Positions 12,201 through 21,689 of a DNA stretch of 64,000 bases are shown piece after piece. Position 1 is the stretch's first letter, and every line of letters starts with the position of its first letter. This DNA is from Ditylenchus dipsaci (taxonomy: Eukaryota; Nematoda; Chromadorea; Rhabditida; Anguinidae), in assembly GCA_004194705.1 (NCBI GenBank), contig SADC01000932.1, positions 111,356-175,355 of the forward strand. The letters are read 5' to 3'. The position numbers and the translations under genes were made by a program. Below the pieces are notes generated by a model. That model ran no database searches. It saw nothing but the letters and a program-made list of their open reading frames with translations, and was not told the DNA's origin.

Positions 12201-15200
12201 AAATATTTTCTACGTCTTTTGCAGAATATCTAACAGACATCTTTACCAAATAATTTACAACATAATCCACCATGCTGGCTTATTTTTCGACCTCGCAAAG
12301 ATCGGAAAATTTGTTGGCTTGATCTCGAGATTTTCGGGTGCTCAACCAAAATCGAAAAAGCAGAATAGGTAAAGGTACGATTTAACGTAATCCCTCAAGT
12401 CACATTTTTAACACCATTTTCAAGGTCTTTTTGCCGAACCTGGTTCGTCAGCCCATTCCGAAAAATAGCAAGAAAATAAAGTACGAAGTTTTATCGAATT
12501 AAAATGTAAATACGGTTCAAATTAATCGGTAATTTCACGCAAAATTTTTTTGGAAAACACTTTAAAAACGATTACAATCCTGATTGTTTCAGCCTATCAA
12601 ATTCTCGCTGGTAGAAAAGAAGGAATTAGTTGAGTTTACGAAAGAGGAGAATGATGAACAAATAAAGAAAGGCCAAGAAAAATCTTCTAAAAGTTTCACT
12701 ATTGTACAAGCGAAGCAGTGCCTGGAAAGTGAGATTTTTTATGATAGGCGACTTATAAGGGCATGCCCACGCCAATACCGTATTCTCACTAATAGAGCGG
12801 CATGCTGCTGCAACCAGTGTTGGGAATTTTCTGAAATTCCCGTACTCGTACTTCGTACAAGTATTTTTTTGACCTCGTACTCCGTACTCGTACTCGTACC
12901 GCGCTACAAAATCTCGTCGTACTCGTACACGTACTAGTAGTACGAGCTGAAAAAGACTCTTACTCGTACTCGTATTCGTACTTTACTCGTACCTGAGAAA
13001 AATCTCATGCTGTACTCGTACTTGAATAAAAAATCCGTACTCTTTAAATATTTTCACAAATTTTTATTTAATTTAAGTAACATTTTTATATAATTTTTGT
13101 CAAATGAGGAATCGACTACCATAAGGGACTATTTTTCTAAATTTACCTGGTACCAGCCTTTAAAGCCTTGAGCAACGCAGAAGCCTTGTGCAACGCTTCG
13201 CATTGCGATTTTCAAAGGAGTAGATATTTGACACACCATAAAATGAATAACACACCATGACCAAAATCTAGCTGCTTCGCATCCCTTGGAGTAATACTTT
13301 TTTCTAGCGTCAAAAGACGCTTTTCTAGCGCCAAAATAGTTTTTTCTAGCGTCAAAATTTTTCTAGCGTCAAAATACGTTTTTCTAGCGTCAAAATACGC
13401 TATTCCAGCGTCAAATTGTGTTCTCATATGCCATTTCTTGTTTCTATGTGTTTCACGGGTGTTCATTCTTAATTTCAACAGCTACAGCGAAACTTATCCA
13501 ACAGCTACAGCGAAACTCGGTCTCGATACAAATAGATGCTACATACAAGGTGAATTGGTTGGGATACCCGCTTATGGTAACATTTGCCCTTTTTATAAAT
13601 TATGTATGCATGGATTCTCCAATGTGATAGGGAAGTTTTTCATCTCTTATGTGGCACTGGTCTCTGATGAGAGCGGGTGGGCCTATGAAGTCTTTATGAG
13701 AGCGATCACTGGACTGTCCTACAAACCAGATGTGCTCATGGCGGATGGAGACTAATCAATTACACGAGGTAGCTTGTCTTAATCTTCACTGCCTTCTTCT
13801 TTATCTGTTTAACTATACTGTTTGGCCTGCTGTGAAGAGGGGGATGTGCTATGTCCATATGTTTTGTTTTCATTGTTATCGCTTTGTTCTTGGAGTGTGG
13901 TATTTGGAATAAAAGTTGTCTGGTCTGAATCATGTGGCGTAGAGTATAATTTTGAAGATGTGGGAATAGGGATTGAGTAGAATGAAAAAGAAATAAAACA
14001 GGAAATAACGACCACATATTTGACAGTGGAAGTTTTGAAGGTAGAAAGAAGTATTTTTATGGCAGAAAAAGCTATTACACGGCAGAAAAGCATTTTCACG
14101 GCAAAAATTCATTTTGATGGCAGATGAAAAGGGTCTGGCTTTTGACGCTAGAATAGCGTATTTTGACGCTAGAATGGCGTATTTTGACGCTAGAAAAACG
14201 TATTTTGACGCTAGAAAAATTTTGACGCTAGAAAAAAGTATTTTGACGCTAGAAAAGCGTCTTTTGACGCTAAAAGAAAGTACCACCCATCCCTTGGAAT
14301 AAGGCACATTATAACTAAACCATGAAAAGGCATAGATTTAAAACGGCCGCTTCGCGTGCCTTGAAATGAGGAATGCCATGACCCTACAATGAAAGAGACG
14401 TCAATTCAGAAGATTAATCAGAACATTTACAGAGAAAATAGGAAATTTATGCTTTCAAAATGCCTTTCTCATTTAAAAACTCATGCTTTTATTAAAAAAA
14501 TTCTGCTCAAAAATAGCCATAAAAAAACATGGCACTCATACTTAAAGTTTCTCTTCGTACTCGTACTTGTTCTTCGTCCTCGTACTCGTACACGTACCTC
14601 ATTATTTTTTCTGTTCGTACTAGTACTCGTACTCGTACCTCTGTTTTTCAGCTGCTCGTACTTCGTACTCGTAGTACGAGTACGAAGTACGAGTAAGAGT
14701 TCCCAACACTGGCTGCAACCCCGAATTTTTTCTGCCTTCATGTGAAAATTGCAATAAAACACGGTTTACCACCTTAGTTTTGGGCTTGAGGGGTGCCGCT
14801 CTATTAGAGAGAATAGGGTAAGTCCAATTTTAAATGTTTGAATTCCCAGGCACAATTTTTCCTTATGGAGACAAAATAAATTTTAATTTCAACGACTGAA
14901 ACCACAAAAAATGACCGAATTAAACATTGAACTGTTGCACGGGAATTCAAACATTTGAAATTGGACTTACTGGCGTGGACATGCCCCTTTAAAGCTTTGG
15001 AGCATAACCCAGAAAAACTTGTTTGCAGCTTTCCACAAGCAGAAGAGAGCAGAGACTCTGCCCTCCCTTTCTTCAGTCAGAACTAACCCGTTTGTATCAG
15101 AAATCAGCATGTTGGTTAATGACCAAGACATCCCACCCAGCCCAGAAACCAACCAACGACTCCGACTGGCCCAACTCCAGGTAAAACGACTACACAGGGT

Positions 15201-17008
15201 TATCAGAAAAATATTCGTATGTCGAATCATCTTCGAATGTTGATAAATGACGTTTTTTCGTTGATTTAATCGCTTCAATGAAAATAAAAGATGCTTTTAT
15301 GCGAGAGAAATTTATTTTTACCAGATTTTTTTTGACTAAATTCAGGGTGGGGTGATGATTCGGCGGGAAAGAATAGTGGCGGAAAAAACGGCGGTGGGAA
15401 ATTCGGCGGTGGAAAAAACAGCGGCGGAAAAACGGCGGAATTCTAAAAGCCATTTGATGGATTTTAGAACTCCGCCATTTTTTCCGCCGTTGCTTGTTCC
15501 ACCGTTGAATTTCCACCGCCGTTTTTTCCGCCGCTATACCTTCCGCCGCCGAATCATCACCCCACCAAATTCAGCTGGCCCAAAACTCGTGGAAAATTAA
15601 CTCGTATAAGCCGTAACTTAAGGTTTACGTAACTTGCGAAAATCAGACTCAATAAATGTTTAACTCGAAATTTACTACGAAATTTGCGGTTTCACAAGTT
15701 AATTTTCCATGAGTTTGCTTTGGGGGACCAAGGTGAACCAACCCTCTTATACATTTTCTCATAAAAATTACAATTCAAAAATGAGTTGGTTACCTATACG
15801 TGGGTGATGATCATTATCGCTGTATAAAAGTACATACAAAAGAGCTTCGAAATTAAAAAATTAAATACCCAAAATGGCATAAATGGGCGTGCTCGTCACC
15901 GATAGGAATACTTTGAAAAGCGGGTACCAGATGAATTCAAATGAGATTAAACCAATTCAATTTAGTAAAATTCGAGCAATATTTTAAATTTATGCTTCCG
16001 ATAGAGATTGAACAGATGACCGACTTTCACAGTTTGCCGCTGCTAAATGTCACCGATGCTGTTAGACAGCAAAAATGTTTTCTATAACTTATAGCGGTGA
16101 GACTACTCATTGAGTAATACAGTCAAACTTCGTTCATCCGGCATTCCCAAAGTTCGTTCGAGCCTTGGGTCCGACACTTTTTTAGCTCGATTTTCGAAGT
16201 CTTTTGCCAATTATGATTCGCCAGTCTAGTCTGAAATATCGCAAGGATCCTGATTTTGCCAGTAGTTTGTCCAAAATCTATAAAGACCCGCGGACCTCGG
16301 TTATACGGCACCTCATTTTTAAAAAGGGTGCCGTATAACCGAGGTCCGCGGGTCTTTATGGCAAAATTTAAAGATTTTGGACAAACTACCGGCAAAATCA
16401 GAATCCTTGCGATATTTCATACTAGACTGGCTAATCACATTTGGCAAAAGACTTCGAAAATCGAGCTAAAAAAGTGTCGGACTCAAGGCTGGAACGAACT
16501 TTTAGGGTTGCCGGAGTTTGACTGTACTCAGCATACTGTACTTCTTTTTCGAATTCACCTAGTACCCGCCTTTCAAATTGCACACATGAGCGACCAGTAT
16601 GCTCCTTTGAATTCCATGCTCGTGACGTGTCCACACATGTCCACTCTTTATCATCAAAAAATTACGAAGATTAATACAATGCGTTTGATTACTAAAAATG
16701 AAACTTTTATCATTGCTAAATTTATTATTACCGAAGATCAAAAATACAGACGTTGTCCTTTCAATAAGTTATGTTTACAGGACATTGACATCCGCATACT
16801 AGCCTACTCAGAAATAGTCGCCCTGTTCTTTGAGCGCCTCATTTCTGAGACTGACGACGCAGCCTTCCAGATATTTACTCCCAAAATATTTCCTCTACTT
16901 CGCCAATTCCTCGATGTGACTGGAAACGTGAGAGCTCGTCGAGTGATCAGCCAGTATTTGGCTAGGCTGCAAAATCTGTTTCCTGTCTTCAATCAAATTC
17001 AAAACTAA
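237..17008 (+). CDS. ARFGEF3: ARFGEF3/BIG3-like protein, C-terminal part (gene open at left edge)
   Basis: Exons that chain in phase: 237-281 (tentative), 332-478, 534-678, 906-992, 1041-1452, 1509-1538, about 2717-2904 (start unsure), 2949-3192, 4399-4626, 5191-5244, 5296-5515, 5558-5696, 5763-5911, 6702-6884, 6933-7118, 10065-10251, 10295-10451, 10695-10887, 11641-12196, 12593-12728, 15029-15180, 16781-17008 (stop TAA). They encode about 1,350 residues. Colinear similarity to human BIG3 includes LFEEAPKRLNLPSL, SGWKPLFGALK, GIGCSCLKHLLLSAGP, DEVIISLFNHQQIL and a C-terminal IFPLLRQFLDVTGNVRARR. This region is helical HEAT-type repeat; the Sec7-like domain would lie upstream, outside the window. 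BIG3 is the atypical member of the large ARF-GEF family, on Golgi and secretory-granule membranes. Exon 10695-10887 changes frame once at a G4 run. The exon before 2949 does not join 1538 cleanly in phase, so a small exon may be missed. Ordinary BIG1/2 is less likely because the match is BIG3-specific. Confidence 0.85.
1539..2436. other. ARFGEF3 intron sequence, AT-rich
   Basis: No coding exon is evident. The stretch is AT-rich with homopolymer runs. Around 1724 it has a copy of a short dispersed motif, CTAACATACGCGGGTCTACC. Variants recur near 4192, 25483, 27070 and, reversed, 51127. I see nothing else. Confidence 0.5.
2437..2663. mobile_element. Foldback MITE, CTCTAATA family
   Basis: The ends are imperfect inverted copies: ACCTTATTTCCTCTAATAAG at the left, and at the right ATTATAGGAAATACGGT. 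The two halves keep pairing inward: ACTTCAAGTGGT at the left against ACCACTTGAAGT at the right, then GTGCCTG and CAGGCAC near the centre. The sequence is therefore an almost complete hairpin with no ORF. Relatives with the same ends lie at 38512-38741, 25951-26017 and, split by an insertion, 12777-14816. Confidence 0.75.
3193..4398. other. ARFGEF3 intron with degenerate repeat ends
   Basis: No exon is seen. Near 4190-4295 there is a copy of the dispersed CTAACATACGCTGGCC motif. It is followed by a G-run and TATACTAGCGCCCTAATTTCT, which resembles the right end of the foldback element at 36307-37016. This looks like a solo end of that family. The rest is AT-rich and featureless. Confidence 0.4.
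6492..6681. mobile_element. hAT-like MITE in an ARFGEF3 intron, 8-bp TSD
   Basis: The termini are CAGGGCTCGTAAT and, inverted, ATTACGAACCCTG. They are flanked by identical 8-base duplications ATGTAGAT at 6484-6491 and 6682-6689. TIRs starting CAGGG with 8-base target duplications are typical of the hAT superfamily. The interior is rich in AAAATCTTTTTT-like runs and has no ORF. The right end lies only 20 bases before the exon starting at 6702, so the insertion sits inside the acceptor region. Confidence 0.85.
7485..9809 (+). mobile_element. pogo/Tigger-like DNA transposon
   Basis: Terminal inverted repeats begin CAGTCGACTCTCGATATAAC, with TA at both flanks (7483-7484 and 9810-9811), as expected for Tc1/mariner-pogo elements. 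Variants of the CGATATAACGTCC word repeat inside both ends (7500-7680 and 9692-9800). The element lies in the ARFGEF3 intron between exons ending 7118 and starting 10065, in the same orientation. It carries a transposase gene with introns, described separately. Confidence 0.9.
7835..9365 (+). pseudogene. CENP-B/Tigger-type transposase, decayed, with introns
   Basis: The N-terminus (7835-8080) is a CENP-B N-terminal helix-turn-helix (KRRVITLEVKKQIID, SKST-like turn). A frame change follows near 8070, then WVKTLRSQIVPITGALL. A spliced junction at about 8128-8178 leads to EKAKELAQELSKPL, the second CENP-B-type HTH. The DDE region reads ERITVLVESNMSGTEK and KKAWMTGRI (8272-8500), then FLDNFSGH (8587-8620) and PPNTTAVSQ. 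An intron of about 49 bases leads to PMDQGIIQNSKVHYRR, then a further intron and an acidic C-terminus ending at 9365. The LDN aspartate is visible; the first catalytic aspartate block is missing around 8230-8270. Frameshifts and the missing block indicate an inactive copy. Confidence 0.85.
11296..11503. mobile_element. Foldback MITE with ~60-bp arms
   Basis: The left arm begins GCCACCACCTTTATTAATCC. Its reverse complement ends the element, and pairing continues through GCCTTTTTGACCCAATTAT. The loop is about 80 bases and there is no ORF. It lies in the ARFGEF3 intron between 10887 and 11641. Arm identity is near perfect, which suggests recent origin. Confidence 0.75.
13303..14280. repeat. Inverted arrays of TTCTAGCGTCAAAA around a MULE fragment
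   Basis: About six to seven imperfect copies of a 15-17 base unit stand at 13303-13410. They recur in reverse complement at 14138-14280. The arrays bracket 13430-13760, which encodes transposase-like peptide, so they may be the subterminal repeats of a Mutator-like element. I could not define a clean target duplication for it. Confidence 0.6.
13494..13755 (+). pseudogene. MULE-type transposase fragment
   Basis: Two overlapping frames give IQIDATYKVNWLGYPLMV (frame of 13418-13627) and VSDESGWAYEVFMRAITG followed by PDVLMADGD (frame of 13438-13755). These match the MULE transposase core, which has a DATYK-like first aspartate and a later D after a conserved hydrophobic strand. The frame switch near 13580-13620 and the shortness (about 90 residues) show a relic. 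It sits between the inverted TTCTAGCGTCAAAA arrays. Confidence 0.7.
15346..15566. mobile_element. Foldback element with GGCGG words, 8-bp TSD
   Basis: The ends are GGTGGGGTGATGATTCGGCG and its reverse complement. The flanks are perfect 8-base duplications AAATTCAG (15338-15345 and 15567-15574). The interior is a run of GGCGGAAAA and TTTTCCGCC words that fold on each other. It lies in the last ARFGEF3 intron but one exon boundary away (15181-16780). Confidence 0.8.
16130..16524. mobile_element. pogo-type palindromic MITE, TA TSD
   Basis: The ends are CAGTCAAACTTCG and, inverted, CGGAGTTTGACTG. TA flanks both sides (16128-16129, 16525-16526). The whole 395 bases form a long hairpin centred near 16315, with CCGAGGTCCGCGGGTC in the stem. 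Two antiparallel ORFs with nearly the same peptide on each strand are a by-product of the palindrome and not genes. It is located in the last ARFGEF3 intron. Confidence 0.8.
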
Positions 17009-17057
17009 ACATATCAAACAATCTGTGGTGCGTCGTCTCATTTGTTTGCTACATAGT

Positions 17058-17248
17058 TAAAGGACCATAGTTTTCGCGCGCAGCGGCATGTCCAACATTT
17101 GAATTGGCGGGCGGACAGTTCTCTTTCGTCTCTAAATGTACTCTTTTGAGTCGTTCGAAATAAGTGAGCACACTGAGAGACCAGAGAGTAGTACCCCGCC
17201 AATTAAAATTTTGATCATGCGGCTGCGCGCAAAAACCCATGGTCCTAG
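17058..17248. mobile_element. Small foldback MITE downstream of ARFGEF3
   Basis: The arms AAGGACCATAGTTTTCGCGC and GCGCAAAAACCCATGGTCCT are inverted and imperfect. The interior has an antiparallel CCGCCAATT pair. It starts about 50 bases after the ARFGEF3 stop. The nearest AATAAA on the plus strand is at 17253-17258, just beyond this element, and may serve ARFGEF3. Confidence 0.6.
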
Positions 17249-17445
17249 GACAAATAAAAATTATTTTTTTACTATTTCTAACACGGGAAAGGTACGCCCT
17301 GTCTTTGGCTTATCAAAGAACGTTATATACCAAAAGTTAGCTCTATTAGAGCTGGATACGAAGCCGTTCTCAAAATCGGCTAGGGTTCGACTGCGTCAAG
17401 ATGTTGACTTTTGAAAATTAGAAATTTTTGATCTACGATATATTC

Positions 17446-17931
17446 CAGGGGCCTATTCCAACAGATGAGAGTAGATAGTTGAGAGTGATAGTGTTGCAAC
17501 AATTGAGAGTTGAGAGTAATAGTTGAGAGTAGACAGTTGATAGTGATAGTGTTCCAATAGTTGAGAGCACTTCACTCTCAGCTATTAAATATCAAGTATC
17601 AACTGTCAACTGTTGCAACACTATCACATATTGTTACATTATGATCTCTCCTCCCACTTTAGTTGACACATTAAAAACAGTTCTCACAAGCCAAATATCT
17701 GGGGCCTATTCCAACAGTTGAGAGTTGATAGTTGAGAGTAGAGAGTTGATACTTGATAGTTGATAGTGATCGTGTTTCAACAGTTGAGAGTGAACTTTTT
17801 GATACTTGATAGTTGATAGCTGAGAGTGAAGTACTCTCAACTATTACTCTCAACTCTCAATTGTTGCAACACTATCACTCTCAACTATCAACTATCTACT
17901 CTCCACTCTCATCTGTTGGAATAGGCCCCTG
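17446..17931. mobile_element. Foldback with TIR CAGGGGCCTATTCCAACAG
   Basis: The 19-base end at 17446 recurs inverted at 17913-17931; the two flanking TTC triplets could be a 3-base TSD. A second internal copy of the end lies at 17701. The interior is an array of TTGAGAGT and TATCAACT words in both orientations, with many self-complementary stretches. There is no ORF of note. Confidence 0.65.
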
Positions 17932-17954
17932 TTCTCCTTATCAACACCACATTT

Positions 17955-18480
17955 ACTTTCTTGATCCAAGTGGACGACCACTTGGTTTTGTTGTATCCCG
18001 GTAGTCGTACTCAGATTGGGGAACTCAGGTAGTTTAGCAGTACCCGGTAGCAATATTTTTTTTGCAAAGAAATTTAAAATATTTTCTATGATCCAACCTC
18101 AGTTCTACTAGATAATCCATGCGCCAACTAAACCAAGTGGTCGTCGACTTGGATAAATTTTTTTTCTACTTTTTTCATATTCTAAAACCTATTTTCTAGA
18201 CTAATTCGGGCATGCTGAAGATGGTTTGATAATAGTAAAATGCCGTTTTCTCGAGTATTTTTTAAGTCTCAGGCAATGATTGATTTTACCGAAACCAATT
18301 ATTACCCGAAACTAAAAAAATACTCGAGAAAACGGCATTTTACCTCTATCAAACCATCTTCAGCGTGCCCGGATCAGTCCATAAAACAGGTTTTGGAACA
18401 TGAAAAACGTAAAAAAAATTCGACCACTTAGTTAGGTTGATTGAAGTAGACGACCACTTAGTTAAGTTGGATCACACTAA
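17955..18480. repeat. CCAAGTGG palindromes and a hairpin
   Basis: The word AAGTGGACGACCACTTGG, itself a palindrome, occurs at about 17967. Variants occur at 18135 and 18422. A hairpin at 18210-18370 pairs GGGCATGCTGAAGATGGTTT with its inverse. Similar pairs occur near 28040-28560, 42186, 50918, 53170-53580 and 55384, so this is a dispersed family. Confidence 0.5.
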
Positions 18481-18525
18481 AAATTTAAAAAAAATTTGAA
18501 ATTCAATAAAAGGGGACAATTGCCT

Positions 18526-19476
18526 GCTAAAGTACATTATAGCAAGTCCTCCGAAAAATGGGTTTTAACTGCTTTTTCGTGTGTTTTAAGGCTTGAAACG
18601 GGCTCTATTGGACTTTAAGGGGCCATTTTTTGCCTTGGTCCCCCTGTTGTTTTTTTTGCGAAATATGTCTTGGTCCACCTTGTTGTTTTAAAGGTGATAA
18701 TATTAAAGGTGATCATGTTAACCATAATCGACCTGATCACCATAATCACAGTGTTACAGTAACCATAATGAACAGGGGGACCAAGCTGTTTTCATCAAAA
18801 AAACAACAGGGGGGGGGGGACCAAGGCAAAAAATGGCCCCTAAAGCCCAATAGGCCCTTGAAACGTGTAGAAAACACGTTTTGGGGAGGGGGGGGGGGCG
18901 TTGGGCGGAGGTGGACGGAAGTTTTTGGAAAAATTTTTTTGGCCAAATTTTGACTTTTTGCCTTGGGGGCCCAAGGCAAATTTTTTACACTTTGATAGAA
19001 TTTGAACATAGTTTTGAATACTGGGACCTACCGCATAAATAAACTCAAATAAACATCCAGAGTCACTTCCGAGTGATTTGTGTCTAAGGTATGGGTGTGT
19101 GCGCATCTCAACTCCAAGCCCCAAGCCCCTACGCCCCGAAGGGGCGTAGGTGGCTTGAGAGTTAGAGATGCGCACACTCACTTACCTTAGAGATGAATCC
19201 GAGAAGACTGTTGACAATAAATGCATAAAGAGACTCTTTTTGCCTAGTCCAGTGAGAAAACAAGGTAAAAATGAACAAAACCAGGTGTCCAGGCACCCTC
19301 TCCAGGTGGCTTACCTTGGTCCCCCAAGGCAAAAAGTCAAAATTTAGTCAATTTTTTTTCAAAAAGTGCCGTCCCCCACCTAAAGACATGTTTTGTACAC
19401 GTTTCAAGCCCTAAAACACACAAAAAAGCAGTTAAAATTTCTTTTTGGGAGGACTTGCTATAATATACTCCGGCTT
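18526..19476. mobile_element. Foldback element with 8-bp TSD AATTGCCT
   Basis: The arms contain ACATTATAGCAAGTCCTCC at the left and GGAGGACTTGCTATAATAT at the right. Target duplications AATTGCCT are perfect (18518-18525, 19477-19484). Subterminal arms pair through AGGCTTGAAACG and CGTTTCAAGCC. The interior has repeated GGGGGACCAAGGCAAAAAA words and a copy of the hairpin family at about 19006-19257. Confidence 0.75.
19006..19257. repeat. Hairpin family, copy 1
   Basis: The core pairs GTGTGCGCATCTCAACTCCA with AGAGTTAGAGATGCGCACAC around a CCCCGAAGGGG loop. The outer parts read CCTACCGCATAAATAAACTC and AGAGACTCTTTTTGCC. Other copies lie at 29655-29940, 36525-36775 (reversed) and 62043-62330. 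The conserved stem suggests a transposable hairpin and not a host RNA gene. Confidence 0.65.
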
Positions 19477-20044
19477 AATTGCCTACGAACCATACACATA
19501 CACAACACATTTCCTCATATACAATATCCAAGAGGCACAAGATCCCGGATGAGCACAAGCGTCTCCAAACATGGTATATAACACACAAAAGCAAGCAAAT
19601 ACTCGTTAGAGTATCTACAAACGCAATTTTCACCAAGACAAATGAACACACAAAAGAAGAAAAAACAAGAGGAAAAAAACGAAAATTTCACTACAGTTGA
19701 CTCTCGTTAAACCGACACTCTCGATAAACCGACACCCCCAAGTCAGTCCGCATAACAAAATTTACTCTCGATAATCCGACACCCCCTAAATTTTCTGTCA
19801 AGTTCGAATTACCGCCAAAAAATATTAAAATTTTGTCGGGGGAAAAATCTTTTGGAATTTTTTAATTGATTTCTTGGTGTGTTTGTTTTCGGCTCTCTAA
19901 TTTTCTTTTGTATTTCAGATGAGCACTCGAAAGCACAAGGCCGTTTCGCTGGAAAAGAAGAAGGCAGTCATCGAGGCCGCAGCAAAGAACAACAATCAGA
20001 CGCAATAGGCCAAGCAATTCGGCATTTCAAAAGGAACTCTCATC

Positions 20045-21249
20045 CAGGGCTGTAAAAACATCCGGAAGATACATCCGGATGTGGATGTGTACATCCGAAA
20101 CATCCACATCCGGCGGATGTGGATGTCGGATGTCAAAAAATTTTGGGTCGGATGTCGGATGTGGATGTCAAAAATTTTTTGGCCGGATGTGGATGTTGGA
20201 TGTCAAAATTTTTAGATCGGATGTCAGCGGATGTCCGGATGTTTCTTCGGATGTTTTCATGGCGAATGTCAGCAAACGTCCGGATGCTTTGCCGGATGTT
20301 TTTCGGATGTTTTCATGGCAGATGTCAGCGGATTTCCAGATGTTTTTTTGGATGTTTTTATGGCGGATGTCAATATGCTTTTACGGATTTTTTGAGTCTG
20401 TGGTTGAGAGATAGTTGTTTCCTTGTTCTAAATCTTCTTCTTTGTTGTTTCGAAAAAAACCATAGGCCAAAATCCGCAAAAATGAATAATCTAAAATCCC
20501 GCAAAACTCAGAAAGATTTTCTTTTCTTCTTTCCGTCTCATCGTTGGTCCTATTCCTTTAATTCCAAATCTACAATTTCCGATAGCCCATTCACCCCCAA
20601 AGAATTCCTAACTAAAATTGAGGAAAAGGCGATGATGATGGCAAAAACGCAGTTGGATAACCCTCTCGAATTTCCCGTCGTCAAAACGAAGAGTCGCCCG
20701 CTAAAAATTTTCACTCAATTAGTCGCAACCTCTACTATGCCGGTGAATTCTAATATTTCCAATATAACCAAGCTCTAAAGCGAGGTTTCTCCCGTTTGTC
20801 GATTAACTCTGTTGGTATCGAGGGCTGCTCGTTTGAGGAGTTCCTTCAAAGGAAAGTTCTCCTGGGATTCAATTTGGGTCTGATGAATGTTTTATTTGTT
20901 TCACCTAAGTGTCTTCGTTCGACGTCGAAATAAAACTTTACAATCGTTGTGCGCATGTATTGTGACCGTATCTTCTTTATATCTCTTGCCGAATTAGGCC
21001 ATTGTACCCATACTATTAATTAAAAGTGAATATCAGCAAATTTTTGACATCTACATCCAGCCGGAGGTGGATGTAAACATCCAGATATCACTTGAAAATC
21101 CGGATGTCAAAAATTTTGACATCCGGATGTCATTTGGATGTCAGGATGTCAAAAAAAATTGACATCCGGATGGATGTGGATGTCAAACTTTTTTAGGCCG
21201 GATGTGGATGTGGATGTAGGATGTCAAAAATAAAAAATTTACAGCCCTG
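20045..21249. mobile_element. hAT-like element with CATCCGGATG arrays, 8-bp TSD
   Basis: The TIR is CAGGGCTGTAAA, present inverted at the right end. Perfect 8-base duplications CTCTCATC lie at 20037-20044 and 21250-21257. They fall inside the coding region of the pogo-like element, giving a clear age order. Both subterminal zones (20050-20375, 21050-21235) are dense in GGATGT and ACATCCGGATGT words. The centre holds a small ORF with its own AATAAA. Confidence 0.9.
20482..20933 (+). CDS. ORF carried inside a hAT-like element, one frame change
   Basis: From the ATG at 20482 the frame runs to a stop at 20778 (about 98 residues, with TPKEFLTKIEEKAMMMAKTQ). The following bases read well in a different frame from about 20763 to 20933 (QALKRGFSRLSINSVGIEGC, then FEEFLQRKVLLGF). 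The stop TAA overlaps an AATAAA at 20929-20934. I do not recognise the protein. It is not a hAT transposase piece that I know, so it may be a captured host gene. The frame change suggests decay or a missed base. Confidence 0.45.
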
Positions 21250-21689
21250 CTCTCATCTGCATTCTCAACGACAAGGAGGCTATTCTGCAAGCAATCAATG
21301 GTGGTAACAGCGCAAAACGATCAAAGCTGAGGACTGGAACGCACTCAGAGATGGAAGAAGCCCTGTTGGATCCTCTTGCATTTTAAACTCAGTGGTGGAC
21401 TGGACGAATTCATCTAACGAATCCGGGCCAAGAATCAAAAACAAAAAAAGCTCACTGATTTTTTTGATTAATCGTTATTGATCGATTTTGTTGTTTCAAA
21501 AATGCTGTCTGAATGAAATGATTTAGTGAAAATGTGTGACTTAAAAATGCAATAAATATGGAAACTCTCGATAAACTGACACCTAGGTCATAAAAGTGAA
21601 TTTATTCTCTCGTTAAACCGACACTCTTGTTAAACCGACACTTAAGGGCCGGTCCCTAGGGGTGTCGGTTTAACGAGAGTCAACTGTAT

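Larger units (their letters stand above)
12815..14711. mobile_element. hAT-like element with GTAC-palindrome arrays, 8-bp TSD
   Basis: The TIR is CAGTGTTGGGAA with inverse TTCCCAACACTG. Perfect 8-base duplications GCTGCAAC lie at 12807-12814 and 14712-14719. Both subterminal regions (about 12840-13030 and 14555-14695) are arrays of GTACTCGTAC and CGTACTTCGTAC words, which are self-complementary. The middle holds inverted arrays of TTCTAGCGTCAAAA (13303-13410, reversed 14138-14280) around a MULE transposase fragment. Confidence 0.85.
12757..14995. mobile_element. Outer foldback of the 12.8-15.0 kb nest (AAAGGGGCATG family)
   Basis: The left end reads TAAGGGCATGCCCACGCCA. The right end is its near inverted copy, TGGCGTGGACATGCCCCTTTA. 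The same terminal word occurs near 7235, 31232, 35140, 56043, 56270, 58918 and 60008, so it marks a dispersed foldback family. Inside are a CTCTAATA MITE (12777-14816), a hAT-like element (12815-14711) and a MULE fragment. The whole nest is in the ARFGEF3 intron between 12728 and 15029. Confidence 0.65.
19694..21686 (+). mobile_element. pogo-like transposon split by a hAT-like insertion
   Basis: The ends are CAGTTGACTCTCGTTAAACC and its inverse, with TA flanks at 19692-19693 and 21687-21688. Without the 1,205-base insert and one TSD copy it would be about 780 bases. It encodes a CENP-B-type N-terminal HTH: KHKAVSLEKKKAVIEAAA from 19919, with an in-frame TAG after NNNQTQ. After the insert this resumes as LNDKEAILQAINGG and ends about 21386. 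No DDE domain is left. Confidence 0.85.

Noticed and set aside
13212..14302. CRISPR-like array at the TTCTAGCGTCAAAA repeats
   Set aside because: Units are contiguous, inverted on the two sides and set in a eukaryotic transposon; no spacers of regular length.
16123..16640. Two similar ORFs on opposite strands (MPVVCPKS...)
   Set aside because: The pogo-type MITE is a palindrome, so each strand reads the same peptide; not a gene pair.
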